Positions 1 to 6,641 of a DNA stretch of 9,447 nucleotides are shown piece after piece. The position numbers were made by a program, and so were the translations under genes. Location: positions 1-9,447 of the forward strand of contig CAIKKV010000500.1 in NCBI GenBank assembly GCA_903828035.1, read 5' to 3'. The notes below the pieces were generated by a model. That model searched no databases. It worked only from the letters and a program-made list of their open reading frames with translations, and was not told the DNA's origin. The DNA comes from an uncultured bacterium (GTDB taxonomy: Bacteria > Verrucomicrobiota > Kiritimatiellia > CAIKKV01). The first letter of the stretch is position 1; each line of letters begins with the position of its first letter.

Positions 1-312
1 ATCATGGGCTTCAACACGTTTGCCGTCGGGCCGGCCCTGCCGGACCTCACCCTGCTGCTGGACCTGGATGTGAAGATCGGGTTCGAGCGGATGGAGGCGC
101 GCAATCGGGAGAAAGGCGGCCAGCACGACCGGATGGAGCGCGAGCCCGTGGATTTTCATGAGCGCATGCGCGCCGGCTACCTGGACCTGGCCCGGCGCAT
201 GCCGGACCGGATCCGCGTCATTCCCGCGGATGCGCCGCTCGAGGCGGTAACGGATGCGGTATGGGAGGCGGTGAGCGATGTCCTTGGTCGATCCGACGTC
301 AGAGCTGTTTGA
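1..312 (+). CDS. tmk: Thymidylate kinase, C-terminal part (5' end outside window)
   Basis: This is the last ~103 codons of a dTMP kinase, which phosphorylates dTMP to dTDP in the cytoplasm for dTTP synthesis. The frame is open from base 1, so the ATG at 4 is probably internal and the N-terminal P-loop lies upstream. Visible family signatures are the LPDLTLLLDLDV strand, the following GFERMEARNRE helix, the LID segment with HDRMEREP, and the F-x-x-R-M-R-x-G-Y-L-D-L-A helix, as in E. coli Tmk (DRIEQE...F...R.RYLELA). The C-terminal helix (AVTDAVWEAVSDVL) fits the usual end of the family. The stop lies 35 nt inside the downstream holB, so the two genes are very probably co-transcribed and translationally coupled; tmk-holB is a widespread bacterial gene pair. 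Confidence 0.93.
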   Translation: MMGFNTFAVGPALPDLTLLLDLDVKIGFERMEARNREKGGQHDRMEREPVDFHERMRAGYLDLARRMPDRIRVIPADAPLEAVTDAVWEAVSDVLGRSDVRAV

Positions 313-1240
313 GGATATCCGCCGGGCCTGGCAGCGCGACCGCCTGGCTCAAGCCTATGTCGTGACCGGCGCCGTCCGGGGGGCGGCCCTGGATCTTTCC
401 CGCCGCCTCCTGGCGCTCCTCTTCTGCCAGTCCGGAAAGGAGAAGCCCTGCGGCCTTTGCTCCGGCTGCCGCCTGGCCGCCGAGGACCGCCTGCCGGATG
501 TGCAGATCCTGGAGCCGGTGAAGGCGAGCCAGAAAATCGGCGTCGAGGAGACCCGGAACCTGTGCCTGTTTATGGGGCAGACCTCGCTGGCCGGCGGGTG
601 GAAGGCGGGCGTGCTCCTGTACGCCGACCGGATGACGACCGAGGCGGCCAACGCCTTCCTCAAGATGCTCGAGGAGCCGCCGCCGAAAACCATTTTCCTG
701 CTGCTGACCGAGCAGCCCTCCGGCATGCTGCCGACGGTGCTGTCGCGCTGCCAGAAGCTGGTGCTGCCGGCCGGGAATGAGGCGATCCTGCCCTGGATGG
801 AGACGGTCTCCGGCCTGATGGCCGACAAGGGGCTGGGCTCTTTGGCCGGATTATCCGCGGCCGCGGCCTTCAGCGGCATCCTGGACAAGATGAAGCAGGA
901 GATCGAGGAGGCGGAGTCGGACGCCTGGGATGCGGCGGGGCTGGCGGACGACGAGGACAAGCTGAAGGCCCGCGTCACGGCGCGGTACAAGGAATCCCGG
1001 TCCGTGGCCCTGCGCGCCCTGTTGTTGTGGCAGCGGGATGTGCTGGCCGCGGCCGCCGGGGCCGGCCCGGAGCTGTGGGTCTACCGGGATCATGCGGAGG
1101 CGATTCGCGCGCAGGCGGAGCGGGGCTCCGTGGCGAAGGCCCTGGCCCGGGTGGATACCGTGGAGGAGATGCAGACGCGGCTGGACCAGAATGTGAACGA
1201 GACCCAGGTGCTGGAGTCCGCTTTTCCACGCCTTCTGTAA
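278..1240 (+). CDS. holB: DNA polymerase III delta' subunit (clamp loader)
   Basis: This is the delta' subunit of the clamp-loader complex, which helps load the sliding clamp onto primed DNA (320 aa, normal length). The AAA+ core is at ~1-165. A four-Cys zinc module follows the first helices (C50, C58, C61, C64; PCGLCSGC). The family hallmark AANAFLKMLEEPPP is at 123-136, and the SRC motif, whose Arg acts in trans on a neighbouring ATPase subunit, is at 156-158. The helical collar domain occupies the C-terminal half. The P-loop region (VTGAVRGAALDLSRR, ~29-43) lacks the GK[ST] core, so this subunit should not bind ATP in the usual way. That is known for E. coli delta'. A GGGAGG ribosome site at 263-268 lies 9 nt before the ATG, inside tmk, and supports this start despite the 35-nt overlap. 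Confidence 0.95.
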   Translation: MSLVDPTSELFEDIRRAWQRDRLAQAYVVTGAVRGAALDLSRRLLALLFCQSGKEKPCGLCSGCRLAAEDRLPDVQILEPVKASQKIGVEETRNLCLFMGQTSLAGGWKAGVLLYADRMTTEAANAFLKMLEEPPPKTIFLLLTEQPSGMLPTVLSRCQKLVLPAGNEAILPWMETVSGLMADKGLGSLAGLSAAAAFSGILDKMKQEIEEAESDAWDAAGLADDEDKLKARVTARYKESRSVALRALLLWQRDVLAAAAGAGPELWVYRDHAEAIRAQAERGSVAKALARVDTVEEMQTRLDQNVNETQVLESAFPRLL

Positions 1241-1247
1241 TTTTTCC

Positions 1248-1276
1248 TTGCGTGGAGTGGGCGGAACAGCTAGAGT
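1248..1276 (+). promoter_or_regulatory. Candidate sigma-70-type promoter for rpmB
   Basis: A TTGCGT box (1248-1253) and a TAGAGT box (1271-1276) are separated by exactly 17 nt in the 68-bp gap after holB. The -35 matches 3/6 and the -10 matches 4/6 of the consensus. Transcription would start near 1283, giving a ~26-nt leader that contains the AAGGAG ribosome site. This would let rpmB be expressed independently of tmk-holB. It is supported only by motif and position. Confidence 0.5.
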
Positions 1277-1308
1277 AACAGTTCGATTTTTCCAAGGAGC
1301 GATCAGTC

Positions 1309-1536
1309 ATGTCAAAATTTTGCGAAAAGTGTGGAAAGAGCACCCAGGTTGGCAATCGTATTGTCCGCCATGGTTTGGCCAAGAAAAAGGGCGGCATCGG
1401 CCTGCACACCACCGGCATTACCCGCCGGCGGTTCCTGCCTAACCTGCAGAAGGTCCGCATCCAGGATGGCGGCTCGGTCCGGCGCTGCACGATTTGCGCG
1501 CAGTGCCTGAAGCACGGGCTCGTCCAGAAGGCCTGA
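1309..1536 (+). CDS. rpmB: 50S ribosomal protein L28, zinc-binding (C+) form
   Basis: Large-subunit ribosomal protein L28 (75 aa). It begins MSKFCEKCGK, with a Cys pair C5-x2-C8, followed by the VGNRI strand and the basic KKKGGIG...TTGITRRRFLPNLQKVR core typical of the family. Near the C-terminus is RRCTICAQCLKHG. C63 and C66 align with the usual second zinc pair of C+ L28 proteins (by comparison with the VSARAL segment of the B. subtilis protein), and C60 is an additional cysteine. The start is fixed by AAGGAG at 1294-1299, 9 nt before the ATG. The gene has its own candidate promoter upstream and a terminator-like hairpin ~50 nt downstream, so it is probably a one-gene transcript. No C- paralogue is visible in this window. 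Confidence 0.97.
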   Translation: MSKFCEKCGKSTQVGNRIVRHGLAKKKGGIGLHTTGITRRRFLPNLQKVRIQDGGSVRRCTICAQCLKHGLVQKA

Positions 1537-1545
1537 GGTCGGTGA

Positions 1546-2526
1546 TCAGACGGGCAGGGCCGCTAGCGCGTCCCGCAGCTCGGAAGAACCCGCGATGGTG
1601 AGCAATTGCACCATCACGGGTTTTTGCATTTTCAGCATCGACCGGATATAGAGCGGGATCCACTTCCTGAACAGGGCGCCCGCCTTTTCATGGCCATACA
1701 GCTCCGCGTGCCGGTCGAAATGAGAGAGCGCCAGGGCCAGGACCTCGGCTTTTTCAGGCGCGGGCAGGGGCGGCAGGCCCGCCGCCGCCCGGGAGATATC
1801 CCGGATCAGCCAGGGGTTTTTCAGGGCCGAGCGGCCGATCATCAGGCCCGCGCAACCCGAGTTCGCCAGCCGTTCCACGCCGATGGCGGCGCTTGAGATA
1901 TCCCCGTTCCCGATGACGGGCAGGTCGGGCAGGGCGGCGGCTATCTCGGAGATGGCCGCCCAGTCCGCCTCGCCGCTGTAGCCTTGGACGGCGGTGCGCC
2001 CATGCACCGTGAGGGCCGCGATTCCCGTGGTCGCCAGGCGGCGCGCCAGGGCCAGGCCGATCCGGTTTCCGTTGTCCCAGCCCAGCCTGATTTTGACGGT
2101 CACCGGAACCGGGACCGCTTTCACCACTTTTTCCGCGATTTCCACGGCCAGGTCCGGAACCTTCAGCAGCCCCGCTCCGGCGCCCCGGGAGGCGATTTTC
2201 TTCTGCGGGCAGCCCATGTTGAGGTCGATCAGCTGGGCGCCGTGGTCGACCAGCCACTGGGCGGCGCGGGCCATGAGGTCGGGATCGCGGCCGTAGATCT
2301 GCCAGCCGAGCGGCTGGTCTTCCGGCCCGGTGGCCAGGATCCACTGTGTTTTCTTTTCACGGCCGAAGATCAGCCCGCCGGGCCGGATCATCTCGGTAAA
2401 GCCGAGGCCGAGGCCGCTGCGTTCGCGTACGAGGTCCCGGAAGGGCTTATCCGTAAAGCCGGCCATGGGCGCCAGAATCACGGGCGACTGAAGCACCATC
2501 GTGCCAAGGGTCAGGGGGCGGGTCAT
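1546..2526 (-). CDS. dusB: tRNA-dihydrouridine synthase (DusB-like)
   Basis: FMN enzyme that reduces uridine to dihydrouridine in tRNA using NAD(P)H (326 aa, usual length). The N-terminal TIM barrel opens with PVILAPMAGFTDKPFR (15-30), the classic Dus start. LIDLNMGCPQKK (99-110) contains the catalytic Cys106. K145 (VKIRLGW), H175 (HGRT) and the phosphate-binding GNGDI (206-210) and MIGRSALKNPW (229-239) match FMN-contact positions of the family. The C-terminal helical domain, ~250 onward, would bind tRNA. Its ATG overlaps the stop of the upstream transporter gene as ATGA (2523-2526), so translation is probably coupled and no separate promoter is seen. It converges on rpmB with 9 bp between stops. 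The B subclass is the general bacterial assignment and is less certain than the family. Confidence 0.95.
   Translation of the reverse strand: MTRPLTLGTMVLQSPVILAPMAGFTDKPFRDLVRERSGLGLGFTEMIRPGGLIFGREKKTQWILATGPEDQPLGWQIYGRDPDLMARAAQWLVDHGAQLIDLNMGCPQKKIASRGAGAGLLKVPDLAVEIAEKVVKAVPVPVTVKIRLGWDNGNRIGLALARRLATTGIAALTVHGRTAVQGYSGEADWAAISEIAAALPDLPVIGNGDISSAAIGVERLANSGCAGLMIGRSALKNPWLIRDISRAAAGLPPLPAPEKAEVLALALSHFDRHAELYGHEKAGALFRKWIPLYIRSMLKMQKPVMVQLLTIAGSSELRDALAALPV
1587..1625 (+). terminator. Rho-independent terminator for rpmB, inside the dusB coding end
   Basis: The arm cccgcgatggtg (1589-1600) pairs with caccatcacggg (1609-1620) in 11 of 12 positions across an 8-nt loop, and an outer AA/TT pair extends the stem to 1587/1622. 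Five T residues follow at 1621-1625. It begins ~50 nt after the rpmB stop and works only on the + strand; the opposite side has no T tract after the hairpin. It lies wholly within the last codons of the convergent dusB gene, because only 9 bp separate the two stop codons. Confidence 0.8.
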
Positions 2527-3935
2527 ACGTCGTCCTCCTCGGTGCGGGCGCGAATCGGCGCGATGCGGACGACCTGTCCCAGCGTGCCGGCCATGGATTC
2601 GAAGAAATCGCCCACGTTGCTGCTGTCATGGCTGTTGGGAATCCGGCGCAACAGGCGGAGAATGAGGGCGCCCATGGCGACGTTGAAGACGAGCAGCCAG
2701 AGCTTGACCCAGTCCCAGGACAGCCAGCCCCCGGCCAGGAGGCGCAGGCCCGAGGGGATGGCGATCGCCTGGAGGAACGCGCTGCTGGCCATGGAGACGG
2801 CGGCGGTCACCAGCACCAGCGCGGCGCTGTAGACGGTCATGGATTCGATGACGTCCTCGGGATGGACGCAGAAGTGCTGGATCGTGATCAGGGAGATGCC
2901 GATTCCCGCTCCCAGGGCGCCGTTGAGAAAGCCCTGAAGCAGAAGGGAGGCGAGGGTGACGATTTCATGGGGCCCCCATGTCCTGTTCCAGTCCCCGGGG
3001 AAGGGGGTGAGCGTGAAGAGCAGCGGCAGAATGGCGAGCGTCAGGATCACGAGGCCGGCGAACATGGGGCGGAAGCCGACCGTATCGGCGACCTTGCCCC
3101 AGAGCAGGAGGGAGAGCGCCGAGCCGGCGGTACACGCGAAGATATAGAGGGAGATCAGGTTTGACGGGATATGCAGCATCACCTTCAGGTAGAGGACAAA
3201 CACGGGAAAGCCCGTGAAGGCGGTCAGGAGGGTGATGATCAGCGGCTCGCGCAGGAGGGGGGAGCGGCGCAGGACCTTTTTCAGGTGCGGCCAGAGGCCG
3301 CCGGGAAGGGGTTCCCCGGGCGAGAGGGCGGGGCGCTCCGGGATCCGGCCGCACCAGTAAAAGAAGTTGAAGGCGCCGCTCATGGCCACCGCCAGCAGGC
3401 ACTTGTATTGCCATTCCTTCATCGAGGCCCCGACCAGCAGGGGGACGATGGAGGTGACGGCCGCCGTGATGAGGGTGAAGGCGAATCGCATGCGGGAGAA
3501 AAACGAGCCCCGGTCGGCCGTGGTGGTGATGTCGCGGAGGATGGGCTGCCAGGCGACATTGGTTCCCAGCTCATTGGCGAGGCTGAAGGCGCAGATCAGG
3601 AGCGTGAAGAGGGGGAACGTCATCCACCGGGCCGGAATGGCCAGCAGCAGGCCGATGATGATCATGCGGGTGACCTGGGAGCGCCGCAGCTCGCGGACCA
3701 TCCCCGATTCCCGGACGCTGCGAAGAAAGAAGAAGCGGGCCAGCATGCCGAGCGGGGCGACCGAGACGATGAACCCCACGCGCACGGGGGAATACCCCAG
3801 CACGTCGCTGGCGTACAGCATCATCAGGGCGCCCAGGACGATCTGGGTAATGACTCCGGTGAACAGGTTGGCGCGCAGGGCGCTCTGCTGGCCGAGTCGG
3901 CGCTGATCCTCCGTCATGGGGGGGAGCTTGTGCAT
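2523..3935 (-). CDS. Major facilitator superfamily-type membrane transporter
   Basis: Polytopic inner-membrane protein of 470 aa with about 11-12 hydrophobic segments (roughly 22-42, 51-70, 90-122, 151-172, 178-195, 232-252, 258-278, 290-310, 325-350, 366-388, 408-428). The halves are joined by a hydrophilic loop at ~198-230. WGKVADTVGFRP (279-290) resembles the MFS loop 8-9 motif, and DRGSFFSRMR (141-150) resembles a segment common in this superfamily. A ~38-residue polar tail (433-470) follows the last helix. The substrate cannot be told. The start used is M1; M7 (codon at 3917) is an alternative, and neither has a clear ribosome site. It is the first gene of a two-gene unit with dusB, but the functional link is unclear. 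Confidence 0.83.
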   Translation of the reverse strand: MHKLPPMTEDQRRLGQQSALRANLFTGVITQIVLGALMMLYASDVLGYSPVRVGFIVSVAPLGMLARFFFLRSVRESGMVRELRRSQVTRMIIIGLLLAIPARWMTFPLFTLLICAFSLANELGTNVAWQPILRDITTTADRGSFFSRMRFAFTLITAAVTSIVPLLVGASMKEWQYKCLLAVAMSGAFNFFYWCGRIPERPALSPGEPLPGGLWPHLKKVLRRSPLLREPLIITLLTAFTGFPVFVLYLKVMLHIPSNLISLYIFACTAGSALSLLLWGKVADTVGFRPMFAGLVILTLAILPLLFTLTPFPGDWNRTWGPHEIVTLASLLLQGFLNGALGAGIGISLITIQHFCVHPEDVIESMTVYSAALVLVTAAVSMASSAFLQAIAIPSGLRLLAGGWLSWDWVKLWLLVFNVAMGALILRLLRRIPNSHDSSNVGDFFESMAGTLGQVVRIAPIRARTEEDDV

Positions 3936-3944
3936 GAACTGCCC

Positions 3945-3973
3945 ATGGTATCACAGGGCGGAAAACGACTCAA
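3945..3973 (-). promoter_or_regulatory. Candidate promoter for the transporter-dusB unit
   Basis: Read on the - strand, TTGAGT (3973-3968) and TACCAT (3950-3945) are exactly 17 nt apart, each matching 4/6 of the sigma-70 consensus. The predicted start point is near 3938, only ~3 nt before the ATG at 3935, or ~21 nt before the alternative start at 3917. It lies in the 80-bp divergent gap shared with hisB, next to an AT-rich tract (3971-3980). Motif evidence only. Confidence 0.5.
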
Positions 3974-3999
3974 ATTTTTATCGCATCGGCCGTGAGCCG

Positions 4000-4008
4000 T
4001 GGTATCAT
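4000..4008 (+). promoter_or_regulatory. Candidate extended -10 promoter for hisB
   Basis: TGgTATCAT is an extended -10 element (TG at 4000-4001, then TATCAT at 4003-4008, 5/6 to consensus). No convincing -35 box is visible at normal spacing, which is usual for extended -10 promoters. The predicted start near 4015 coincides with the hisB ATG at 4016, so the message could be leaderless. This fits the absence of a Shine-Dalgarno sequence before hisB. Confidence 0.45.
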
Positions 4009-4015
4009 CGCACGC

Positions 4016-4606
4016 ATGATCAAGCATAGAACGGCCAAGCTGGCCCGTAAGACGCGGGAAACCGATATTACCATTGCCCTCGATCTGGACGGAGAGGGCG
4101 CCTCCTCGATCCGCACCGGCATCGGCTTCATGGATCACATGCTGGAGCTGTTGTCCAAGCATTCCCTGGTTGATCTGACCGTGCGGGCCAAGGGCGACCT
4201 GAACGTGGACGACCACCACACGGTGGAGGACCTCGGCCTGGCCCTGGGCCAGGCGCTGAACCAGGCCCTCGGCGACCGGAAGGGCATTGTCCGCTACGGG
4301 TGGTGCATGCTGCCCATGGACGACACCCTCGCCACGGCGGCCCTGGACCTGGGCGGGCGCCCCTTCCTGGTTTTCCAGCCGCTGCACACGAAGAAGATCA
4401 AGGCGTTCGACGTTAATTTGATCGGCGAGTTCTTCCGCGCGCTCTGCACCGAGGCCCGGATGAATCTCCACCTTGCGCAGTCGTACGGCAAGGATCCGCA
4501 CCACGGCTATGAAGCCATGTTCAAGGCTGTTGCCCGCGCCCTGCGGATGGCCTGCGATCGGGATCCCCGCGTCAAGGGCGTGCCTTCAAGCAAAGGCTCC
4601 ATTTAA
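4016..4606 (+). CDS. hisB: Imidazoleglycerol-phosphate dehydratase
   Basis: Catalyses the manganese-dependent dehydration of imidazole glycerol phosphate to imidazole acetol phosphate in histidine biosynthesis. At 196 aa it is the monofunctional form, without the phosphatase domain of the E. coli fusion. Both internal repeats show their His-rich motifs: GFMDHMLELLSKHS (37-50), DDHHTVEDLG (65-74), LHLAQSYGKDPHHGYEAMFKA (starting at 151). Likely metal ligands by family analogy are H41, H67/H68, E71, H152, H162/H163 and E166. The end GVPSSKGSI is the usual family terminus. The ATG at 4016 is preferred over an in-frame GTG at 3992 because MIKHRTAKLARKTRETD matches the normal N-terminus and length. 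No Shine-Dalgarno precedes either. hisA follows after 8 nt. Confidence 0.97.
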   Translation: MIKHRTAKLARKTRETDITIALDLDGEGASSIRTGIGFMDHMLELLSKHSLVDLTVRAKGDLNVDDHHTVEDLGLALGQALNQALGDRKGIVRYGWCMLPMDDTLATAALDLGGRPFLVFQPLHTKKIKAFDVNLIGEFFRALCTEARMNLHLAQSYGKDPHHGYEAMFKAVARALRMACDRDPRVKGVPSSKGSI

Positions 4607-4614
4607 GGGCAACG

Positions 4615-5343
4615 ATGTTTACGATTATTCCCGCGATTGACATCAAAAACGGCCGCTGTGTCCGCCTCCGGCAGGGGCGGGTGGAAGAGATGACCGTCTA
4701 TTCCGACGACCCCGTGGCCATGGCGCTCCGGTGGCAGGCGGAAGGGGCCGCTTTCCTGCACGTGGTGGACCTGGACGGCGCGTTCGAGAAGCGGCCGGTC
4801 CACACGGACCTGGTGGCGGCGATCTGCCGCGCCATCACGATTCCCGTGGAGCTGGGCGGCGGCATCCGCACGGCCGCCCATATCCGCGACCTGCTGGACC
4901 GCGGCTTGAACCGCGTTATCCTGGGCACGCGCGCCTGCGCCGACCCCGGCAGCGTTCGGCAGCTGACGGCGGAGTTTGGCGACGCCATCGTCATCGGCAT
5001 CGATGCCCGCGACGGCAAGGTGCAGGTGAACGGGTGGGTGGATACGACCGAAATGACGGCCCTGGACCTGGCCAGGCGCATGGAGCAGGCGGGCGTGCGG
5101 ACCTTGATTTACACGGATACGGCCACGGACGGCATGCTGGGCGGACCCAATACGGAGGCGGTGCGGGCTCTTTGCGAAGCCGTGCCGGGCTGCCGGGTCA
5201 TTGCGTCGGGCGGCGTTTCCGAGCCGGCCCACGCCCAATCCCTGGCGTCCCTGGGCCTGGAGAACCTCGAGGGGGCGATCGTGGGAAAGGCGCTTTATGA
5301 CGGCCGCACCACCCTGGCCGAATTGCAGGCCGCGGCCCGCTGA
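4615..5343 (+). CDS. hisA: ProFAR isomerase (HisA)
   Basis: Phosphoribosylformimino-5-aminoimidazole carboxamide ribotide isomerase, the Amadori rearrangement step of histidine biosynthesis (242 aa, a (beta/alpha)8 barrel). The first catalytic Asp is D9 in IIPAIDIKNGRCVRL, and the second is D172 in YTDTATDGML. D130 (GIDARDGKV) also matches a conserved position. The twin phosphate-binding sites are GGGIR (81-85) with GT (104-105), and ASGGV (197-201) with VGKALY (223-228). VVDLDGA (50-56) is diagnostic of the HisA/HisF family, and the KNGRCVRLRQG start favours HisA. An AAGGG ribosome site (4605-4609) overlaps the end of hisB, so the two are co-transcribed. hisH, often between hisB and hisA, is absent here. 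Confidence 0.97.
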   Translation: MFTIIPAIDIKNGRCVRLRQGRVEEMTVYSDDPVAMALRWQAEGAAFLHVVDLDGAFEKRPVHTDLVAAICRAITIPVELGGGIRTAAHIRDLLDRGLNRVILGTRACADPGSVRQLTAEFGDAIVIGIDARDGKVQVNGWVDTTEMTALDLARRMEQAGVRTLIYTDTATDGMLGGPNTEAVRALCEAVPGCRVIASGGVSEPAHAQSLASLGLENLEGAIVGKALYDGRTTLAELQAAAR

Positions 5344-5351
5344 GGAGATGC

Positions 5352-6641
5352 ATGGAACCGGCGCTTTGTGAATTGCCCAACGGGATGCGGATCGTCACGT
5401 GCCGCATGCCGGCCGTGGAGAGCGTGGCCATGGGGCTCTGGGTGGGCGTGGGCGGCCGCCACGAGACGCCCGCCCTCTCGGGCATCAGCCATTTTATCGA
5501 GCACCTCCTCTTCAAGGGCACGCGCCGCCGCTCGGCCTCCTCCATCTCGCGCGCCATTGAGGGGCGGGGTGGCGATTTCAACGCCTTCACGCAGGAGGAC
5601 GCCACCTGCTATTATGTCCGGATGCCGGCCGATCATGCGGATGCCGCCTTTGCCATCCTGACCGACATGATCCGCCACCCGCGTTTTGCGGCGGCGGACG
5701 TCGCCAGCGAGCGGGATGTGATTCGCGACGAAATCCTGATGTACCGCGATCAGCCGGCGCAGGTGGCGGAAGACCGCCTCGGGGAGTTGCTCTGGGCGGA
5801 CCACCCGCTCGGGCGCCCGCTGGTGGGGAGCCCGGCCACGCTCGACCGCATCCGGCGCGCCGACATCGCGGCCTACAAGAATGCGACATATGTGCCTTCC
5901 TCCACCATCCTTGCGGTCGCGGGGAAGGTTGATCATGACCGCTGGCGCCGCCGCGCGGAGCGCGCCTTTTCGGACTGGGCCGGCCGTCCCCAGGCGGCCT
6001 GTCCGCCCGTCGATAACCGGGTGGCGCAGCAGCGTGTCGGGCTGGTGGCCAAGGAGTCGGAACAGGCGCATCTGGCGCTGGGGTTCCGCGTTTACGGGCG
6101 CAATGATTCCCGCCGCCACGCGCTTAAAGTGTTGTCCGTGGTGCTGGGCGAGAATATGAGCTCGCGCCTTTTCCAGGTCATTCGAGAGAAGCATGGCCTG
6201 GCCTACGCCATTCAATCCTGCACGTCGCACTTCGACGATACGGGATCGCTGGTGGTCACGGCAGGCGCGGATCCGGATCAGTTCCGCCGCGTGTTGAAGC
6301 TGATTGGCCGGGAGCTCCGGCGGTTGCGCGAGACTCCGGTTGGCGGGCGCGAATTGCGCCGGGCCAAGGATTACCTGACCGGCCAGGTTCGCCTGGGGCT
6401 GGAGAGCTCGGGCCGCCAGATGAACTGGGCGGGCGAATCGGTTCTGGCCTACGGCCGTTTTATATCACCCGAAGAGGTGATTGCCGCCATTGAGGAAGTG
6501 CGGGCCGAGCAGGTGCAAGCCGAGGCGGCGGCCGTCTTCAAGGCGTCGCTTGCCAGTCTGGCCGTGGTGGCGCCCGGCGTGAAGCCGGAGCAGGCCTCCG
6601 AGTTTGAGCGTCTGCTGGAATCCGCCCTACGCGGTGCGTGA
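5352..6641 (+). CDS. M16 family zinc metallopeptidase (pitrilysin/processing-peptidase type)
   Basis: Zinc endopeptidase of the M16 family, 429 aa, the size of single-unit bacterial M16B enzymes (YmxG/PqqL-like and mitochondrial processing peptidase beta relatives). The inverted zinc motif HFIEH gives ligands H47 and H51 and general base E50. The distal ligand is E127 (RDVIRDEI), 76 residues after H51, the classic spacing. GGDFNAFTQEDATCYYVR (73-90) is a conserved substrate-groove segment. The C-terminal non-catalytic half includes LGENMSSRLFQVIREKHGLAYAI (begins ~265), the usual M16 signature. No signal peptide is seen, so it is probably cytoplasmic. GAGGAG at 5342-5347 overlaps the hisA stop and precedes the ATG by only 4 nt. 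It looks co-transcribed with hisBA. Its last 15 bp overlap the 3' end of the convergent dehydrogenase gene. The substrate is unknown. Confidence 0.95.
   Translation: MEPALCELPNGMRIVTCRMPAVESVAMGLWVGVGGRHETPALSGISHFIEHLLFKGTRRRSASSISRAIEGRGGDFNAFTQEDATCYYVRMPADHADAAFAILTDMIRHPRFAAADVASERDVIRDEILMYRDQPAQVAEDRLGELLWADHPLGRPLVGSPATLDRIRRADIAAYKNATYVPSSTILAVAGKVDHDRWRRRAERAFSDWAGRPQAACPPVDNRVAQQRVGLVAKESEQAHLALGFRVYGRNDSRRHALKVLSVVLGENMSSRLFQVIREKHGLAYAIQSCTSHFDDTGSLVVTAGADPDQFRRVLKLIGRELRRLRETPVGGRELRRAKDYLTGQVRLGLESSGRQMNWAGESVLAYGRFISPEEVIAAIEEVRAEQVQAEAAAVFKASLASLAVVAPGVKPEQASEFERLLESALRGA

Noticed and set aside
975..1490. 171-codon open frame on the - strand spanning holB, the rpmB promoter gap and rpmB
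   Set aside because: It covers two solid genes and a promoter on the other strand, and its translation is P/R/S-rich without structure.
1984..2832. 282-codon open frame on the + strand across the dusB/transporter junction
   Set aside because: Antisense to two well-supported genes, with no motif and no ribosome site.
2994..3001. CCCCGGGG palindrome within the transporter gene
   Set aside because: Short, in coding sequence and without a T tract or repeat partner; expected by chance at this GC content.
3171..3995. 274-codon open frame on the + strand opposite the transporter
   Set aside because: A G/E/D/Q-rich product from reading hydrophobic codons on the opposite strand, a typical shadow of a membrane protein gene.
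3992..4015. GTG start extending HisB by eight residues
   Set aside because: The extension is not typical of HisB, has no ribosome site, and would place the extended -10 promoter inside the coding region.
5295..6230. 311-codon open frame on the - strand opposite the M16 peptidase gene
   Set aside because: Antisense shadow. It is low-complexity R/A/G/H-rich and overlaps hisA, and the + strand encodes intact HxxEH and distal Glu motifs.
6585..6612. Possible hairpin ccggcgtgaagccgg near the end of the M16 gene as a terminator for the dehydrogenase unit
   Set aside because: The stem is only 5 bp and no T run follows on either strand.
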